From Isoetes engelmannii (taxonomy: Eukaryota > Streptophyta > Lycopodiopsida > Isoetales > Isoetaceae): a stretch of 22,904 nt of DNA. The notes beneath the pieces were generated by a model. That model was given only the letters and a program-made list of their open reading frames with translations, was not told where the DNA came from and made no database searches. The DNA is taken from positions 1-22,904 of the forward strand of contig JAANSK020253385.1 in NCBI GenBank assembly GCA_011763485.2, in the 5' to 3' direction. Each line of letters begins with the position of its first letter. Positions within the stretch are counted from its first letter, which is position 1. Of the stretch, positions 8,938 to 18,975 are shown in pieces. The position numbers and the translations under genes are program-made.

Positions 8938-9194
8938 GAAGAATTTCGGGGAACATCATTGCAAAACCGGGTACTTTTTAACCACCTTCCGGAACAACCA
9001 TATGATGCAATTTAACATTGGAACTGTTATTTTCCGAAAAGGTTTAGCAAGCTTGAACAATCAAGTACACCACTTTTGGTTCATTGAGTTGTGTTGTATA
9101 TTATGTGTAGGAAATTTGTGCTACTAGTTTCGAGTTGTGGTGGATATTTTCAGTTCACATTAGTATGTAACTCCAAATGTGTTACGGGGCAGTC

Positions 9195-9610
9195 ATATGG
9201 TGCCATTTATGTTAATAATATAGTTTAAAGCATCTGTAGTATTATATATGGTGCCAAACATGGTACCATATCTGAATAGTGAATTGGTTTCCATATGAGT
9301 TTCTATATTTAGTGTCATATGTGATGCTAGATGTGGTGGTACTTGTGAATGGTGGATTGTCTGCCATATATGGTGCCAACTATGGTGTTAAATATTGCAC
9401 CACGTTACGTGCCACATGTGGAGTAATGGATGCCTGCCATATGTGGTGCTTTGTGTGGTACCATTATGAATTATGGTTTATGTGGTGTCTAATGTGGCAC
9501 TATTATGGTGCCACATGTGGCACCACCTATGGTGTCTTTGATGCCATTTGTGGTGCAAAGTTTGTCATGATGGATATTTGTGTTGTGTAAAGTGGTGCAC
9601 GTTGTGGCAT
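9195..9610. repeat. Degenerate TGGTGCCA/TATGTGG repeat tract
   Basis: Strings such as TGGTGCCA, TGGTACCA, TGGCACC and ATGTGGTG recur every 15-30 bases across about 400 bp. At 9506-9525 they form a perfect 20-base palindrome. The 103-codon frame across 9279-9590 is a by-product of the repeat (Trp/Cys/Tyr-rich) and is not called as a gene. Confidence 0.65.
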
Positions 9611-10249
9611 GTGGTACTAACCTCGGATTCCTTTTTAGTTGAATTCAACAGGACATTGGGAGAATGGCAACTCTACAAGATCAGAAGTGATTTAGTATAA
9701 GGCAAGGTTGCAATCTTCTGATCAAATGCTGCAAGAGCTACAAATAAAGGTTAGCACCTTGAGTTCCAGGCAGAGACATGATGTAACTTCATTGATTTGT
9801 CATTCCTCTGACGTGGTACTGTTCTCTAATGCTTCTGACAATAAACGTGTTTTATTTCTGGGAAAAATGCTTGCACCATGTCTTAAACATTAAACTGTGC
9901 CGAAGCGCTCCAAATGCAAACATCAAACTTCTGCAAGACCCATACAACAATTCTATATATCCTGGTTTGCATATGAGGTACTTGTTTGTTCTAACCTTCA
10001 GATCATAACTGCTAATTGATGGAAGGCAATACATAGCCCTCAAGTCTCCTCCATTGTGCCTGCACCAGAACTCCATTGATCTCTGAAACCATCATCTTCT
10101 TGGGTATAGGCCATCCAACCAACCATAATTATGACAGGTAAAGGTACTTTCTCAACATGAGTTGAATTTTGCCTATCTATCACATGCTAATTATCTGCTA
10201 TAACCTACTGGATATCCTTTGCAGTCTACTGCAGCTCACTTGAATCCTG
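9611..10249. other. Intergenic; weak exon-like stretch at about 9990-10090 minus
   Basis: On the minus strand, GGTTTCAG before about 10085 and a GTTAG after about 9995 could bound a roughly 90-bp exon. Two frames compete there and neither has a recognisable motif. A 61-codon plus-strand frame (9708-9893) also lacks support. No confident gene is seen. Confidence 0.25.
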
Positions 10250-10650
10250 CTCAGTATACACTGGCGGCAGCACAATGAGTTGTGGTTTCTGCCGAGTGTC
10301 TTTCTAATAAGACTTCAGCATCTAGTTCACGTGGGATCCCTATGGCATGTTCCTGTGGAATAGCATCAGCATTTGGATGATCCCGTGGGATGGCTTCAAG
10401 ATTTGCATGTGTGTCAACTCCTGCACCTAGCTCCTTTGTATCAACTTCTGCACGTAGCATTGATGTATAAACATCTGCACCTGGCATCTGGGTATCAACT
10501 TCTGCACCTGGCTCGTGGGTATCAACATCTTTAGCAACTACCACATTACCTTCTTCTTTCATGTCAGACCTGGTTATATGGAATGGCCTCTTCAATATCC
10601 TATCAGTAAAATTAAAAGAGATGTTTATAGGATTTGTGGGATACTTGTGG
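10250..10650 (-). CDS. Repeat-containing reading frame of unknown function
   Basis: The minus-strand frame is open from about 10645 to 10251. It has no ATG before the MKEEG stretch, so it is probably an exon rather than a whole gene; TGATAG near 10603 could be an acceptor. It reads LKRPFHITRSDMKEEG, then five nine-residue repeats of the form VDT-x-x-x-G/R-A-E/D, then an IPR/IPQ-containing acidic tail. The DNA repeat is exactly 27 bp and keeps the frame. No domain is recognised. A link with the minus-strand frame at 10834-11190 is possible but unproven. It could be a transposon-derived protein. Confidence 0.33.
10411..10530 (-). repeat. 27-bp minisatellite inside the reading frame
   Basis: Units start at 10411, 10438, 10465, 10492 and 10519 (the last partial), each beginning GTRTMAAC on the plus strand. 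The 27-bp period preserves the minus-strand frame and encodes nine-residue repeats. Confidence 0.85.
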
Positions 10651-10833
10651 GTGCCTCAAAACAGACCCTATACTGAATATTGCATGGGATTTAATTCGCA
10701 CAATAAAGAACTGAAATTCCAGTCATCACAAATAAAAAAGAGGTGCATCTTACAAAAAAAAAGGTTTCCCATTACTTCTTTTGGTATTACATAATTTGTA
10801 AAAACAAGAAAACATGAATCAAGATTCCTTTCT

Positions 10834-11190
10834 CTATATACTGAAAACTGAAAGAACTAACTGGACTGGTACATTTGCATTAGAGGAGGTGTCTGAGTCC
10901 TTGGACTCACCCTCGCCTCCAGCTTTCATCAGTTTCTTCTTAGACCTCATTAGCATGTCTATCCCTGTTGCAGTCAACTCATTATTCAGGTCTAACAACA
11001 ACTGCCCAATGTCCTCTATGGTCTCGGTTAGCATCCTTGCAGTAAAAGCAATAGGTCCACATGATGATACTTTTGTGGAAGCAGAGGGCTGAGAGTTGGG
11101 AGCAATTTTATATTTGTTGAACATCAGAATTAGACTCCAAATGTGTCCTTTCAAGTATGCTGGTTGATGTTTTGATATGCTCAGTTGCAA
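10834..11190 (-). CDS. Minus-strand reading frame of unknown function
   Basis: A 118-codon frame. Its middle part (LTETIEDIGQLLLDLNNEL, then TGIDMLMRSKKKLMKAGGEG) looks like an amphipathic, coiled-coil-like helix followed by a basic patch and an acidic Ser-rich tail. The first third (up to about residue 40) looks less protein-like, so the real exon may begin inside the frame. No family is recognised. It lies upstream, on the same strand, of the repeat-containing frame at 10250-10650 and may be part of the same decayed gene. Confidence 0.32.
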   Translation of the reverse strand: MQLSISKHQPAYLKGHIWSLILMFNKYKIAPNSQPSASTKVSSCGPIAFTARMLTETIEDIGQLLLDLNNELTATGIDMLMRSKKKLMKAGGEGESKDSDTSSNANVPVQLVLSVFSI

Positions 11191-12596
11191 TGGTATGTAC
11201 TGGGACCTGCTATATATGTGTTGAAAGCTGTTTTTTTAGTGCTTCACTGCAGATGTGCAGGTGCTCACTGAATTCATGATCTGCTACATTCAAATCTACT
11301 TCTTTCATCTCCTAAAATTGTAAACTCCTATCTTTCTTTGAATGTCTTGCTGGCCCTTGCAGAGTTGTGCGCAGATGATGGATGCCTTTTAGAGTTGTGT
11401 TGCAGATGATGGGGCCCTTTGCTTCTTTGTTGGTGTCACCTTTTCTCCTTTTGCAATATTTCAAAATCATAGGTACCTCGAACCAGAAATGACTATAATC
11501 AAAATGAGAGGCGCCCAAAGGCCTCAACATACACTTTGAGCCGTATTATCGACGGATCTGATTACGAGGTATTTCAACACGCACCTCTTATCACTGGGGA
11601 AAGGGGTAGAGACAAAGAGGCCTTATAGCATTAAGCATGCTTCTAGTTAGACTCCTCTTAATACCTATTATATTCAGCTTGTGCATAGGAGCCTGCATAA
11701 CTTTAGGTGTTGTGTTATAATTGGGTTAAACAATGGGTACATTGGAACTATAGTTGGGACCTTGGTCTGTGGTGGTTACCCATGGGATGCACTTATACAT
11801 AAGGGGGGGTATGGCATCTGTGTTCGAAGGGTGGCAAAAAATCCCTCTTGTATACGCATATTCAAAAGGCAATTTGACCTCTTCTTGTATAATATTTGCA
11901 CTAGATCAGTGCTTAGAAACACCCCTAACCCTTAAGTATATGTATGCAAATGGTGGTCATTCAAAGAGCATATCCAACAGAAGAATGTGAAAGTCATTCA
12001 AAGAGCTTATTCAACTTTTTGTGCATGCCAATATTTGGCTTCTTGCTTTGCCAATGGTTTATGCCAAACAAAACTTCTATTTTTTATTAAAACTTTTTCA
12101 AACTTTTGTAAAAAACATTTGCAAACCTTATGAAAATCATGAGCTCTTATCCAATATCTTAAAAATGAAAACATCTATCTGAACTTAAGACCAGTATGTC
12201 GAAAGTGACCTTGTAAATGCAAATATGTTAGACTCATGTGATTCCTATCAAGTCTTTGACAGCCAATCTGTGCAAGTTGTCACTTCTTGGAGTTAGGTAA
12301 TAGGTGGACTCGCAAAATTTGGCAACACCACAAGGGCTTTGTTTGTATACCTTCAAAAACTCCAACTAGAACGTCTCTCACACCCTAGGAAAACTACACA
12401 TATTATCATTTTGAGAGAGTTGCTTCTATGATAGTGTCAAAAGTGGGAGAGACTCGTTGTAATAGAATATGCTACTACATGTTTGTGGCCGCCGCAATTG
12501 TTTAATTGTAGAATTTGAAAGCCAAGTTGGAAGAGTCCCTTATTAGTTCATCATGAAGAACGTTTTGGGATCTTGGTGGACTCCAGAAATTGTGTG
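11191..12596. other. Intergenic, AT-rich; one 37-bp-spaced direct repeat
   Basis: Several frames of 60-85 codons occur (for example 11312-11530 minus and 11681-11935 plus) but none has a recognisable motif or splice support. GTCATTCAAAGAGC is repeated at 11956 and 11993. The last few hundred bases may hold more decayed Helitron sequence, as the helicase relic begins at about 12597, but no Walker A motif could be read. Confidence 0.5.
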
Positions 12597-13090
12597 CCAG
12601 AAAGTACCAATAAATATAGATGAGACATCAACTTCCAATATCCCAAAGTAGGCCGAATTGGCAAAATTGATAAGAGCGATTCACATGATTATATGGGATG
12701 AGGCCCCGTTGATGCATAAACATGTTTATGAAGCACTAGATAGTACGCTCCGTAACGTGATTTCATGTGACAAATTATTTGGGGACTAATTGTTGTTTTG
12801 GGAGGAAGTTTTTCTCAGGTTCCACCCGTGGTTCCACGAGGAAATCAACCCCAAATTGTGCATGCTTCCTTAAGTACTCCGACATATGAGCAAGGTGAGG
12901 AACATAAGCTCAACATAAATATGCGGGTAATAAAAAATGTGGGAAGAGATGTAGAAGAGCAAAAGGTGTTTGCTGACTATCTTCTACAAGTTGGAGATGG
13001 ACTTAAAACTACGTTTCCCAAAATTGAATCCGGAAGAGATTTGTGTCAAGTCATAGGAGGAATAATAGATCATTCGTATCAGCGCACTTG
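12597..13090 (+). pseudogene. Helitron Pif1-like helicase, N-terminal half (relic)
   Basis: This is part of the helicase module of a RepHel protein, which unwinds DNA during rolling-circle transposition. Frame 1 from 12604 reads VPINIDETSTSNIPK, a TAG (12649-12651) where Gln is usual, ELAKLI, then IIWDEAPLMHK (Walker B, 12688-12720) and EALDSTLRNV. A frameshift near 12780 moves to frame 3, with GGSFSQVPPVVPRG (the usual GGDFRQ-PVV motif, Asp and Arg lost), LNINMRV and EEQKVFADYLLQVGDG. Family similarity fades after about 13090. The next expected motif (RAILTP) appears only at about 18300. No Walker A or Rep domain is visible upstream. It is not functional. Confidence 0.83.
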
Positions 13091-13159
13091 CGGCTCCGTC
13101 ACTCGTGTGCTGCCTCATTTGGCGGACCGCCTCAGAAATTATTCGTCATAATTTTCTCA

Positions 13160-14039
13160 TGGCGGTTATTCCCTAGTACTTTATATGTTGTAAAAATTTT
13201 GCGGCATCCATAACCTTAGCCACTATTTTTTTTTTATTCATAGTTATAAAAGGGCATCGCATGAATATGTAGTTTGAATATGTTAAAGATGACCTCCCCG
13301 ATATTTAGCATGCTCGAACATTACTGAAAGACCCTCTTCATTTACATTGTCATTATTACTTTCAACACACAAACTTGTAGTTCTTTTCTAGAGGGCCAAC
13401 ATTTCGATTCTCGCGATGAACTCGCAAGATGCATCAAAACTCCCAACAGACAATCATTTTTGTTCATTCATAAGCAGGTTTGGTACATTACTAGGTAGTC
13501 GCACATTGCTAGTTGCTATCCAATAGCATAAATATGAAATGATATAATATACTGCAAAATTTGATGGAACAACTCCACAGTAGAGCTGCCAAAAGCAATC
13601 GAGTATGTCGAGGTGCTTATCATCGGGATTAAAATCTTTTGGATTTTTGAGGAAAAACCCTAGTGATAAGCCCTCATCCAGGGGCTTGGACAATTGCAAG
13701 CCTACTATAACATTTCAGCAAAACCTATGGTGAGCTACAAGAACTACTCAATACATTGTTTTCTTTAAAAGGCTAATAGGTCTATTCTTACACAATTTAG
13801 GTATTCAAGTCTAGCACTATAACAATGCTTCAACACAAAAAAATAAACCCTTGAAGTGGTAGACAAGGAATGTCCATGACGAACTCTCAAAACATTGGGC
13901 AAGTGCACATAAAAATAATTATCATAATATCCACACAAATATAAAAACTTTACAATCTTTCACCATATTAGTGGGCAGGACTACAATATAGAAAAGCTAA
14001 ATAAAAAACTTTAGGAATACCATCTGAAGTTGATAATAG
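13160..14039. other. AT-rich DNA between Helitron and LINE, no gene seen
   Basis: This appears to be the left part of the DNA that separates the two Helitron halves. It has an 81-codon minus-strand frame at 13454-13699 without recognisable content. No terminal repeats were identified. Confidence 0.5.
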
Positions 14040-17000
14040 TAATGCATATTCCCCAATTGTGGGAGCATGCTGGACAAAGACTCCCGGCTCTTCCGGGATA
14101 TGCTTCTGTATCCGTCTTCAACGAGTGCACAGGGAAGCGTGGGCATGGAGGAGTGGCATGCTACTACCGCACCACATTGATGCGGTCCATTTCCCTATGC
14201 AGCAAAGACCGACACAACCGGTACCTGTGGATGCGCATACAACCCGGAGATGGCGCATCCCCCCTCTTTGTTGCGGCATGCTATTTCCCACATGCAGAGA
14301 GTAACTTCTACACTACTCATCAGGAGGTCGATCGGATGGAGTCGTATGTCGATCTGTTCGACGACATACAACAGTACCAGCGACTAGGGAAGGTCATGCT
14401 TGTTGGGGACTTCAATGCCCGCACAGGAGCGAAGCAGATTATGACGTTTGACCCATTGGCAGAGGATGAATTGCAGCTTAACCCAGCGGAGCTATGTCTT
14501 CACAGGCTATAGGAGGACACATGGGTCACACGTTACGGAAGGCATCTCCTCCTGCTTGCGAGTATCTTTGATCTCGTAATCTGTAATGGCTTGGCCCAGT
14601 GGCCGTCATCCGGCCAATACACCTGCCAGCATGAGAACCAGAGTGGCGGCCGCAGTGTGGTCGACTATGTCCTCATGGAGGAGCAGCACTTGCACCTCCT
14701 CACGCGGTTGGAAGTGGGAACTGTGTTCGGCGACGAGGAGGTGGACTCCGACCACCGACCCCTCCTCTTCAGTGTGGTTATCCAGACACATCAGACGATC
14801 GTGCCTTTGACGCCTCCACGACCCAAACTGTGTCTAGACTATAAAGGAGTAGACAACTATGCCCGGTCAGTCGAGCAGGGCCTGACGGAGATACTGCAGC
14901 TCTCCACGTTGGAGCAGCAGACCACCCGATTGATCCAGGTACTCACAGAGGCTGCAGACACATGCTTTGGTAGGGGACGGCCACACAGGGCAAGAAGCAC
15001 CTCCACTTTCCCCCGCAACCGCTGGTTCGACGACGAATGCCATGAAATGAAGCGTCAGCTCCGGCGCGTCACTGATCCCATCCAACGCCCCCAGTCTATC
15101 TCTCAGTACCGTAGACAGCTCAAGAATAAGAAGGCCGCGTATCTGGCATAGCGACATAGCCAGATGTTTGGGCTCCTGGACTGCCACCCCATGGAATTTT
15201 GGCAACAAGTGCTTAGAAAGGCGCACCATCCAGTAGGAGACATCACTGCGGAACAGTGGATCCAGTATCTGCAACAACTGTAGGATCCTCAGGGCAGACG
15301 GACGCCGGTACCTCCACAGGAGGGATTGCACTTGAACATCGCGGAAATCGATGTGATAATGGGCCTTCAGTGCCTGGCCAACGGAAAAGCAGCAAACTTG
15401 GATGGTATGCCGGCAGAGCTCCTCAACTGGGCCGGGCAAGCAATACTACCGATCCTTGTAGCTATGCTGAATAGCGCATTGCGGGAAGGCCTCCCACCAC
15501 AATGGACTTGCAGCAGGGTGGTGCCCATATACAAGGCCGGCGACCCAAACTGCCCGGCAAACTATCACACTATAATGGTGAGCTCGGTGTTTGCGAAACT
15601 CCTGGCTACAATAATTGAGCAGCGCACAACGACCTGGGTAGAGCTACGGGGGTCCGGGCCCTCACCCAGGTGGGCTTCCGCCTCGGGCATTCCACCATCG
15701 ATCATCTGTTTGCCCTACGGGCAATCATTGAAGAGAGCAGGAATCGACGCCAAGACCTGTACTGCTACTTCGTGGACTTCGCAAAGGCCTTCGACATCGT
15801 GCCTCGAGGCAAGTTGTGGGACAGACTGTAGGAGCTCGGCACACCGCTGGATTTGTGGAATGCAGCCTACAGGTTGTATGAGGCATGTTATGGGCACCTC
15901 ACACCCTCCGGACAATCAGTGACCAGCAGTATTGGGGTACGACAGGGCTGCCCTCTCTCGCCTACACTGTTCGGGCTCTACATAGATCAGTTGGAGCAGT
16001 GGATGGCCAAGCACGGCGGAATGGGCGCCCCGTTGATGCATCATATTATCAGACAGTTGATCTACGCCGATGATGTTGACCTCCTCGCACACACATCGGA
16101 GGACATGCAGCGCCACCTGGACGCGCTGGCCACATTCTGCCAGCACACCAGCATGCGGGTGAACCTCGCAAAGACCAAAGTCCAATTGATCTCATCTTCT
16201 AGGCACCCACAGATTCCCTCCTTCACGTACCAGGGGGAGCATGTGGAGGTTGCACCCACCTACAAATACTTGGGCAGAGTTCTCCACTTCCATGCATTGG
16301 GATAGCTGCATTCGACTGCGGGTTGTTGCCGGCTGGAAGGTGTTGCACGCCACGCAGAACAGTAGTTACCAGGCGGAGCTCTACGCTTGGGAGCACCAGG
16401 CACGCCTCTTTAGAACTCTGGTGGAGCCATTCCTCTTATACGGAGTAGAAGTATGGGGGTCCGTCATCTCCGCCACCATCAGGGCTAACCTGGAACGAGT
16501 GCAAAAGGCTTTCTTGGCACGCGCCCTCAGAGTGAAGCAGACAGTCCCGTACCAGATATTGCTCCAGGAAACACGGTTCCTTCCGCTACAAAGGGCGGCA
16601 ATCTGTCGTCACCTCCTGTACTTCCAGAAAGTGGCCCACATGGATGAAGACCGGCGCGAGTAGCTTTAGCAGTGGTAGGGGCCCTCAACGCCTTAAAACC
16701 TGCTGGAAGGAGAAACAGGTGCAGTGGCTATCCCAATGGAACATCCAGCCACACAGGTGCGTGCGGGTTCGCACGAAGCAGGAACATGAAGAGCTGAAGA
16801 ACTACCTTGCACCTGCTTTCTTGGCAAACTCTGGGATAGTGAGGCCCTATCACAGGTCAAACTTGGGCACTACAGACAGCAGGTTAATTCCACGCTCGCC
16901 CGAGGCCCCCAGCAATACCTGTTCACCCCCTCTCTATGAAGAAGCGTAGGCTGATTGCCTCCATCCACACAAGGGGCCACCACCTCCGCATTGAGACAGG

Positions 17001-17310
17001 GAGATGGACAAAGAAAGCACCCGAGAGTAGAACATGCCGAAGCTGCCGCCAGGATATCGTTGAGGACGAACAACTTGCCTTACAGACTTGCCCCGGAGCC
17101 AAGCACTCTATCTCCTGCTCAACACCAACGTCGTGGGAACTCTTGGATCTTACATCCAGGAGGTGATGGACGAACGACAACGGCTTTGTCCGGGTCATTC
17201 ATATGCTGTGGTTCTGTATACCAGCATGACCATTACTGCCACGGTTTTTCCCATGTGGATTTTTCATCCTGGCCGTAATGGGCATGCTACTCCTCTTGTA
17301 CATGTCCCAT
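14040..17310 (+). pseudogene. LINE ORF2-type polyprotein (endonuclease-RT), broken
   Basis: Endonuclease (about 14040-14800): RYLWMRIQPGDG, GDFNARTG at about 14405, and the catalytic SDHRPL at about 14744. Reverse transcriptase (about 15320-16300): GLQCLANGKAANLDGMPAEL, VVPIYKAGDPNCPANY, YFVDFAKAFDIVPRG, RQGCPLSPTLFGLYID, and YADD at 16062-16073. The thumb and following region continue with VWGSVISATIRANLERVQ. The C-terminus has IETGRW, then CRSCRQDIVEDEQ and CPGAKH. TAG stops interrupt the conserved frame at 14510, 15149, 15281, 15829, 16661, 16667 and 16676. Frameshifts lie near 15645, 16290, 16680, 16865, 16930 and 17090. In active relatives this protein nicks target DNA and reverse-transcribes its own RNA from the nick. 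Confidence 0.92.
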
Positions 17311-17341
17311 AGGCCAATTGGCCTCCGTGGACGATAAAAAT

Positions 17342-17360
17342 GTTATCTTATCTTATCTTA
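17342..17360 (+). repeat. TTATC-repeat 3' tail of the LINE
   Basis: TTATC is repeated directly after GATAAAAATG. A short tandem tail instead of poly(A) is known in several LINE clades. It fixes the right end of the element at about 17360. Confidence 0.75.
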
Positions 17361-17526
17361 ATTGGTTGCAAAGGTATAGGCCTTTAAATAAGTAATTGTT
17401 AGATCCAGAAAAATGGAAATAGAGGCAGAATTGTCATTTGAAACACAATCAAATTGGTTGCAAAGAAAGTAAGTACATCCAGAAAAATGGAAATACAAGC
17501 AGAATTGTCATTTGAAGCACAGTCAA
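17361..17526 (+). repeat. Imperfect tandem duplication abutting the LINE end
   Basis: Unit 1 (17361-17452) and unit 2 (17453-17526) both start ATTGGTTGCAAAG. They share TCCAGAAAAATGGAAATA and GCAGAATTGTCATTTGAA, then end CACARTCAA. Unit 1 carries about 18 extra bases. Unit 1 begins exactly at the LINE's 3' boundary. Confidence 0.85.
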
Positions 17527-17982
17527 AGGACATTGAGTTTTGGTTACAGCTATAGACATACATACGTTTCTACTTCTGCAATCGGAGGGAAATTCGAGAA
17601 AAAAGAAAATTTAAGGTCGTTATGTGGCCAACTATCTGCATCCCTTTTAAATTAAACATCATACTATACATACCTACATTTTAAATTTCTTGGCCAAATG
17701 ATGAGAAGCCTGTGACTGTTGCGTCAAGAGTAAGGCAATTAGATTATAACGTAATTAGCAAAAGGAACAAGAATCACCAGGCAACAAAGAAACCACTTTC
17801 ATAGTTTCAAAAATCAGATTACAGGTACATTGTCCAGAATTAGACAAACTAAATTTGAAGCATAAACATTATAAATGAAACTTCGTCAAGGACGGTTAAG
17901 GGAAAAGCCCAACCGAGCAATGTAGTGTGGTGTGTAGTCACATGTACAGTTGGATGCTGCCTAGTGGCGTGACGTTAAAACT

Positions 17983-18024
17983 ACTATCTACCTACCTACC
18001 TACCTATCTATCTGTCTGTCTATA
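17983..18024 (+). repeat. Tetranucleotide microsatellite (CTAC/CTAT/CTGT)
   Basis: An uninterrupted 4-base-period tract changes from CTAC to CTAT to CTGT units. The stretch 17527-17982 before it shows no gene. Confidence 0.85.
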
Positions 18025-18127
18025 CAGCAAATTATAGCACATATTATGGGGTGTAATTTGCTCCACCCCGCATTTGGCCTGCAATTTAAGACAAAATGAT
18101 ATTTATGTTCCATAATTTATATGCTTT

Positions 18128-18249
18128 GGGCCATTGCATGGCAAAAATGCTTCGGCATTTCTGCCAGCTTTGGCAGAGGCCTTGGGCAAAGCCTTCGCCC
18201 TCTGCCTCAGCTGGCAACATCACCTCAGCATTATATCATGCAATGGCCC
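18128..18249. repeat. Nested foldback of three inverted repeats
   Basis: Outer arms 18128-18140 and 18237-18249 are exact reverse complements (13 bp). Middle arms 18163-18180 and 18198-18215 pair with three mismatches. A separate small hairpin at 18145-18160 is AAATGC-TTCG-GCATTT, a C(UUCG)G tetraloop stem if transcribed. It sits just before the point where Helitron helicase similarity resumes. Confidence 0.8.
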
Positions 18250-18279
18250 TCCTCATAAAATTATGTAGTTTGAAATTAC

Positions 18280-18975
18280 TAGTGGATATAAGCGTGCCTT
18301 ATTGGGTGCAAAGGGCGATCCTTACGCCACTAAATGAGGATGTAGGCGAAGTAAACAAGAGAATGACAGAGCGGTCGCCTGCTACACCTATCAATTATTA
18401 CAGTGTTGATACAGTGGTTGATGAGAATGATGCAGGGGTTTATCCTACTGAATTTTTGAATGCGCAAATTCCATGTGTGATGCCTTCACATCAATTGACA
18501 TTGAAGTTTGGTCGATTCTCATGTTACTAAGTTCTGTTTCTAATAGTAAGGGACTCTATAATGCCACCTGCCTCAGCATACATGTGTTGGAAAGACATGC
18601 TATAGACGTCGAGGTTCTCATTGGAAAGAATATTGGAAGAAAAGTATTCATATTTCAAACTCCTTTGATGCTTATGCAGAACTCCCATTCCAGTTTGTAC
18701 GCATGCAATTTCCATTGTGTCTAGCTTTTGGCGTGACAATCAACAAGTTTCGGGACCAAATAATGCAAATGATTGGCTTATATTTGGAAAATCCAATATT
18801 CTGTCACGAACAACTCTATGTGGCACTCTCGGGAGCTCAAAGAATTCAAGGCATAAAGGTACTTATTCTATTGATGGATGGAGATGCATCAGCAAATATG
18901 AACAGAATCAAGATATATTACAAATATTATGTACAAAGAAACCCTCTAAGTGTGAGTCTAATACTTACAAATCTC
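18280..18975 (+). pseudogene. Helitron Pif1-like helicase, C-terminal half (relic)
   Basis: This continues the helicase broken off at about 13090. Frame 3 has RAILTPLNEDVGEVNKRM, SVDTVVDENDAG, YPTEFLN and MPSHQLTLKFG. Frame 2 has NSKGLYNATCLSIHVLERHA, VEVLIGKNIGRKVFIF and PLMLMQNS. Frame 1 has MQFPLCLAFGVTINKF, YLENPIFCHEQLYVALSGAQ and GIKVLI. Two frameshifts therefore lie at about 18515 and 18690. Two catalytic motifs are lost: INKSQGQT has become INKFRDQI, and the Arg of VALSR (motif VI) has become Gly. The protein cannot have been active in this form. Which Helitron family it belongs to cannot be told, as no 3' hairpin-CTRR end was identified. Confidence 0.88.

Larger units (their letters stand above)
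14040..17360 (+). mobile_element. Non-LTR retrotransposon (LINE), 5'-truncated, inactive
   Basis: A GC-rich block in AT-rich DNA carries, in order, an endonuclease/exonuclease/phosphatase-type endonuclease, reverse transcriptase, a C-terminal Cys/His motif and a 3' end of TTATC repeats (17342-17360). The endonuclease's usual N-terminal residues are missing, so the copy is 5'-truncated, as is common for LINEs. No target-site duplication is obvious. The clade is not assigned; no RNase H domain is seen. Confidence 0.92.

Noticed and set aside
9279-9590. 103-codon plus-strand frame as a gene
   Set aside because: It lies wholly inside the TGGTGCCA repeat and its Trp/Cys/Tyr-rich product simply mirrors that repeat.
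12597-16680. TAG might be read as glutamine (a variant genetic code) because all LINE stops are TAG
   Set aside because: The intact DExH helicase ends at TAG (21031-21033) and PAN copy 2 also ends at TAG. The same transposon frames also carry frameshifts, so decay is the better explanation.
14059-17312. Other-frame and antisense frames across the LINE (for example 14867-15439 minus)
   Set aside because: These are shadows of the GC-rich RT coding sequence. Endonuclease and RT motifs are found only on the plus strand.
18096-18285. N-terminal part of the 144-codon frame at 18096 as helicase protein
   Set aside because: This part runs through the foldback and has no helicase similarity. Family motifs begin only near 18285.
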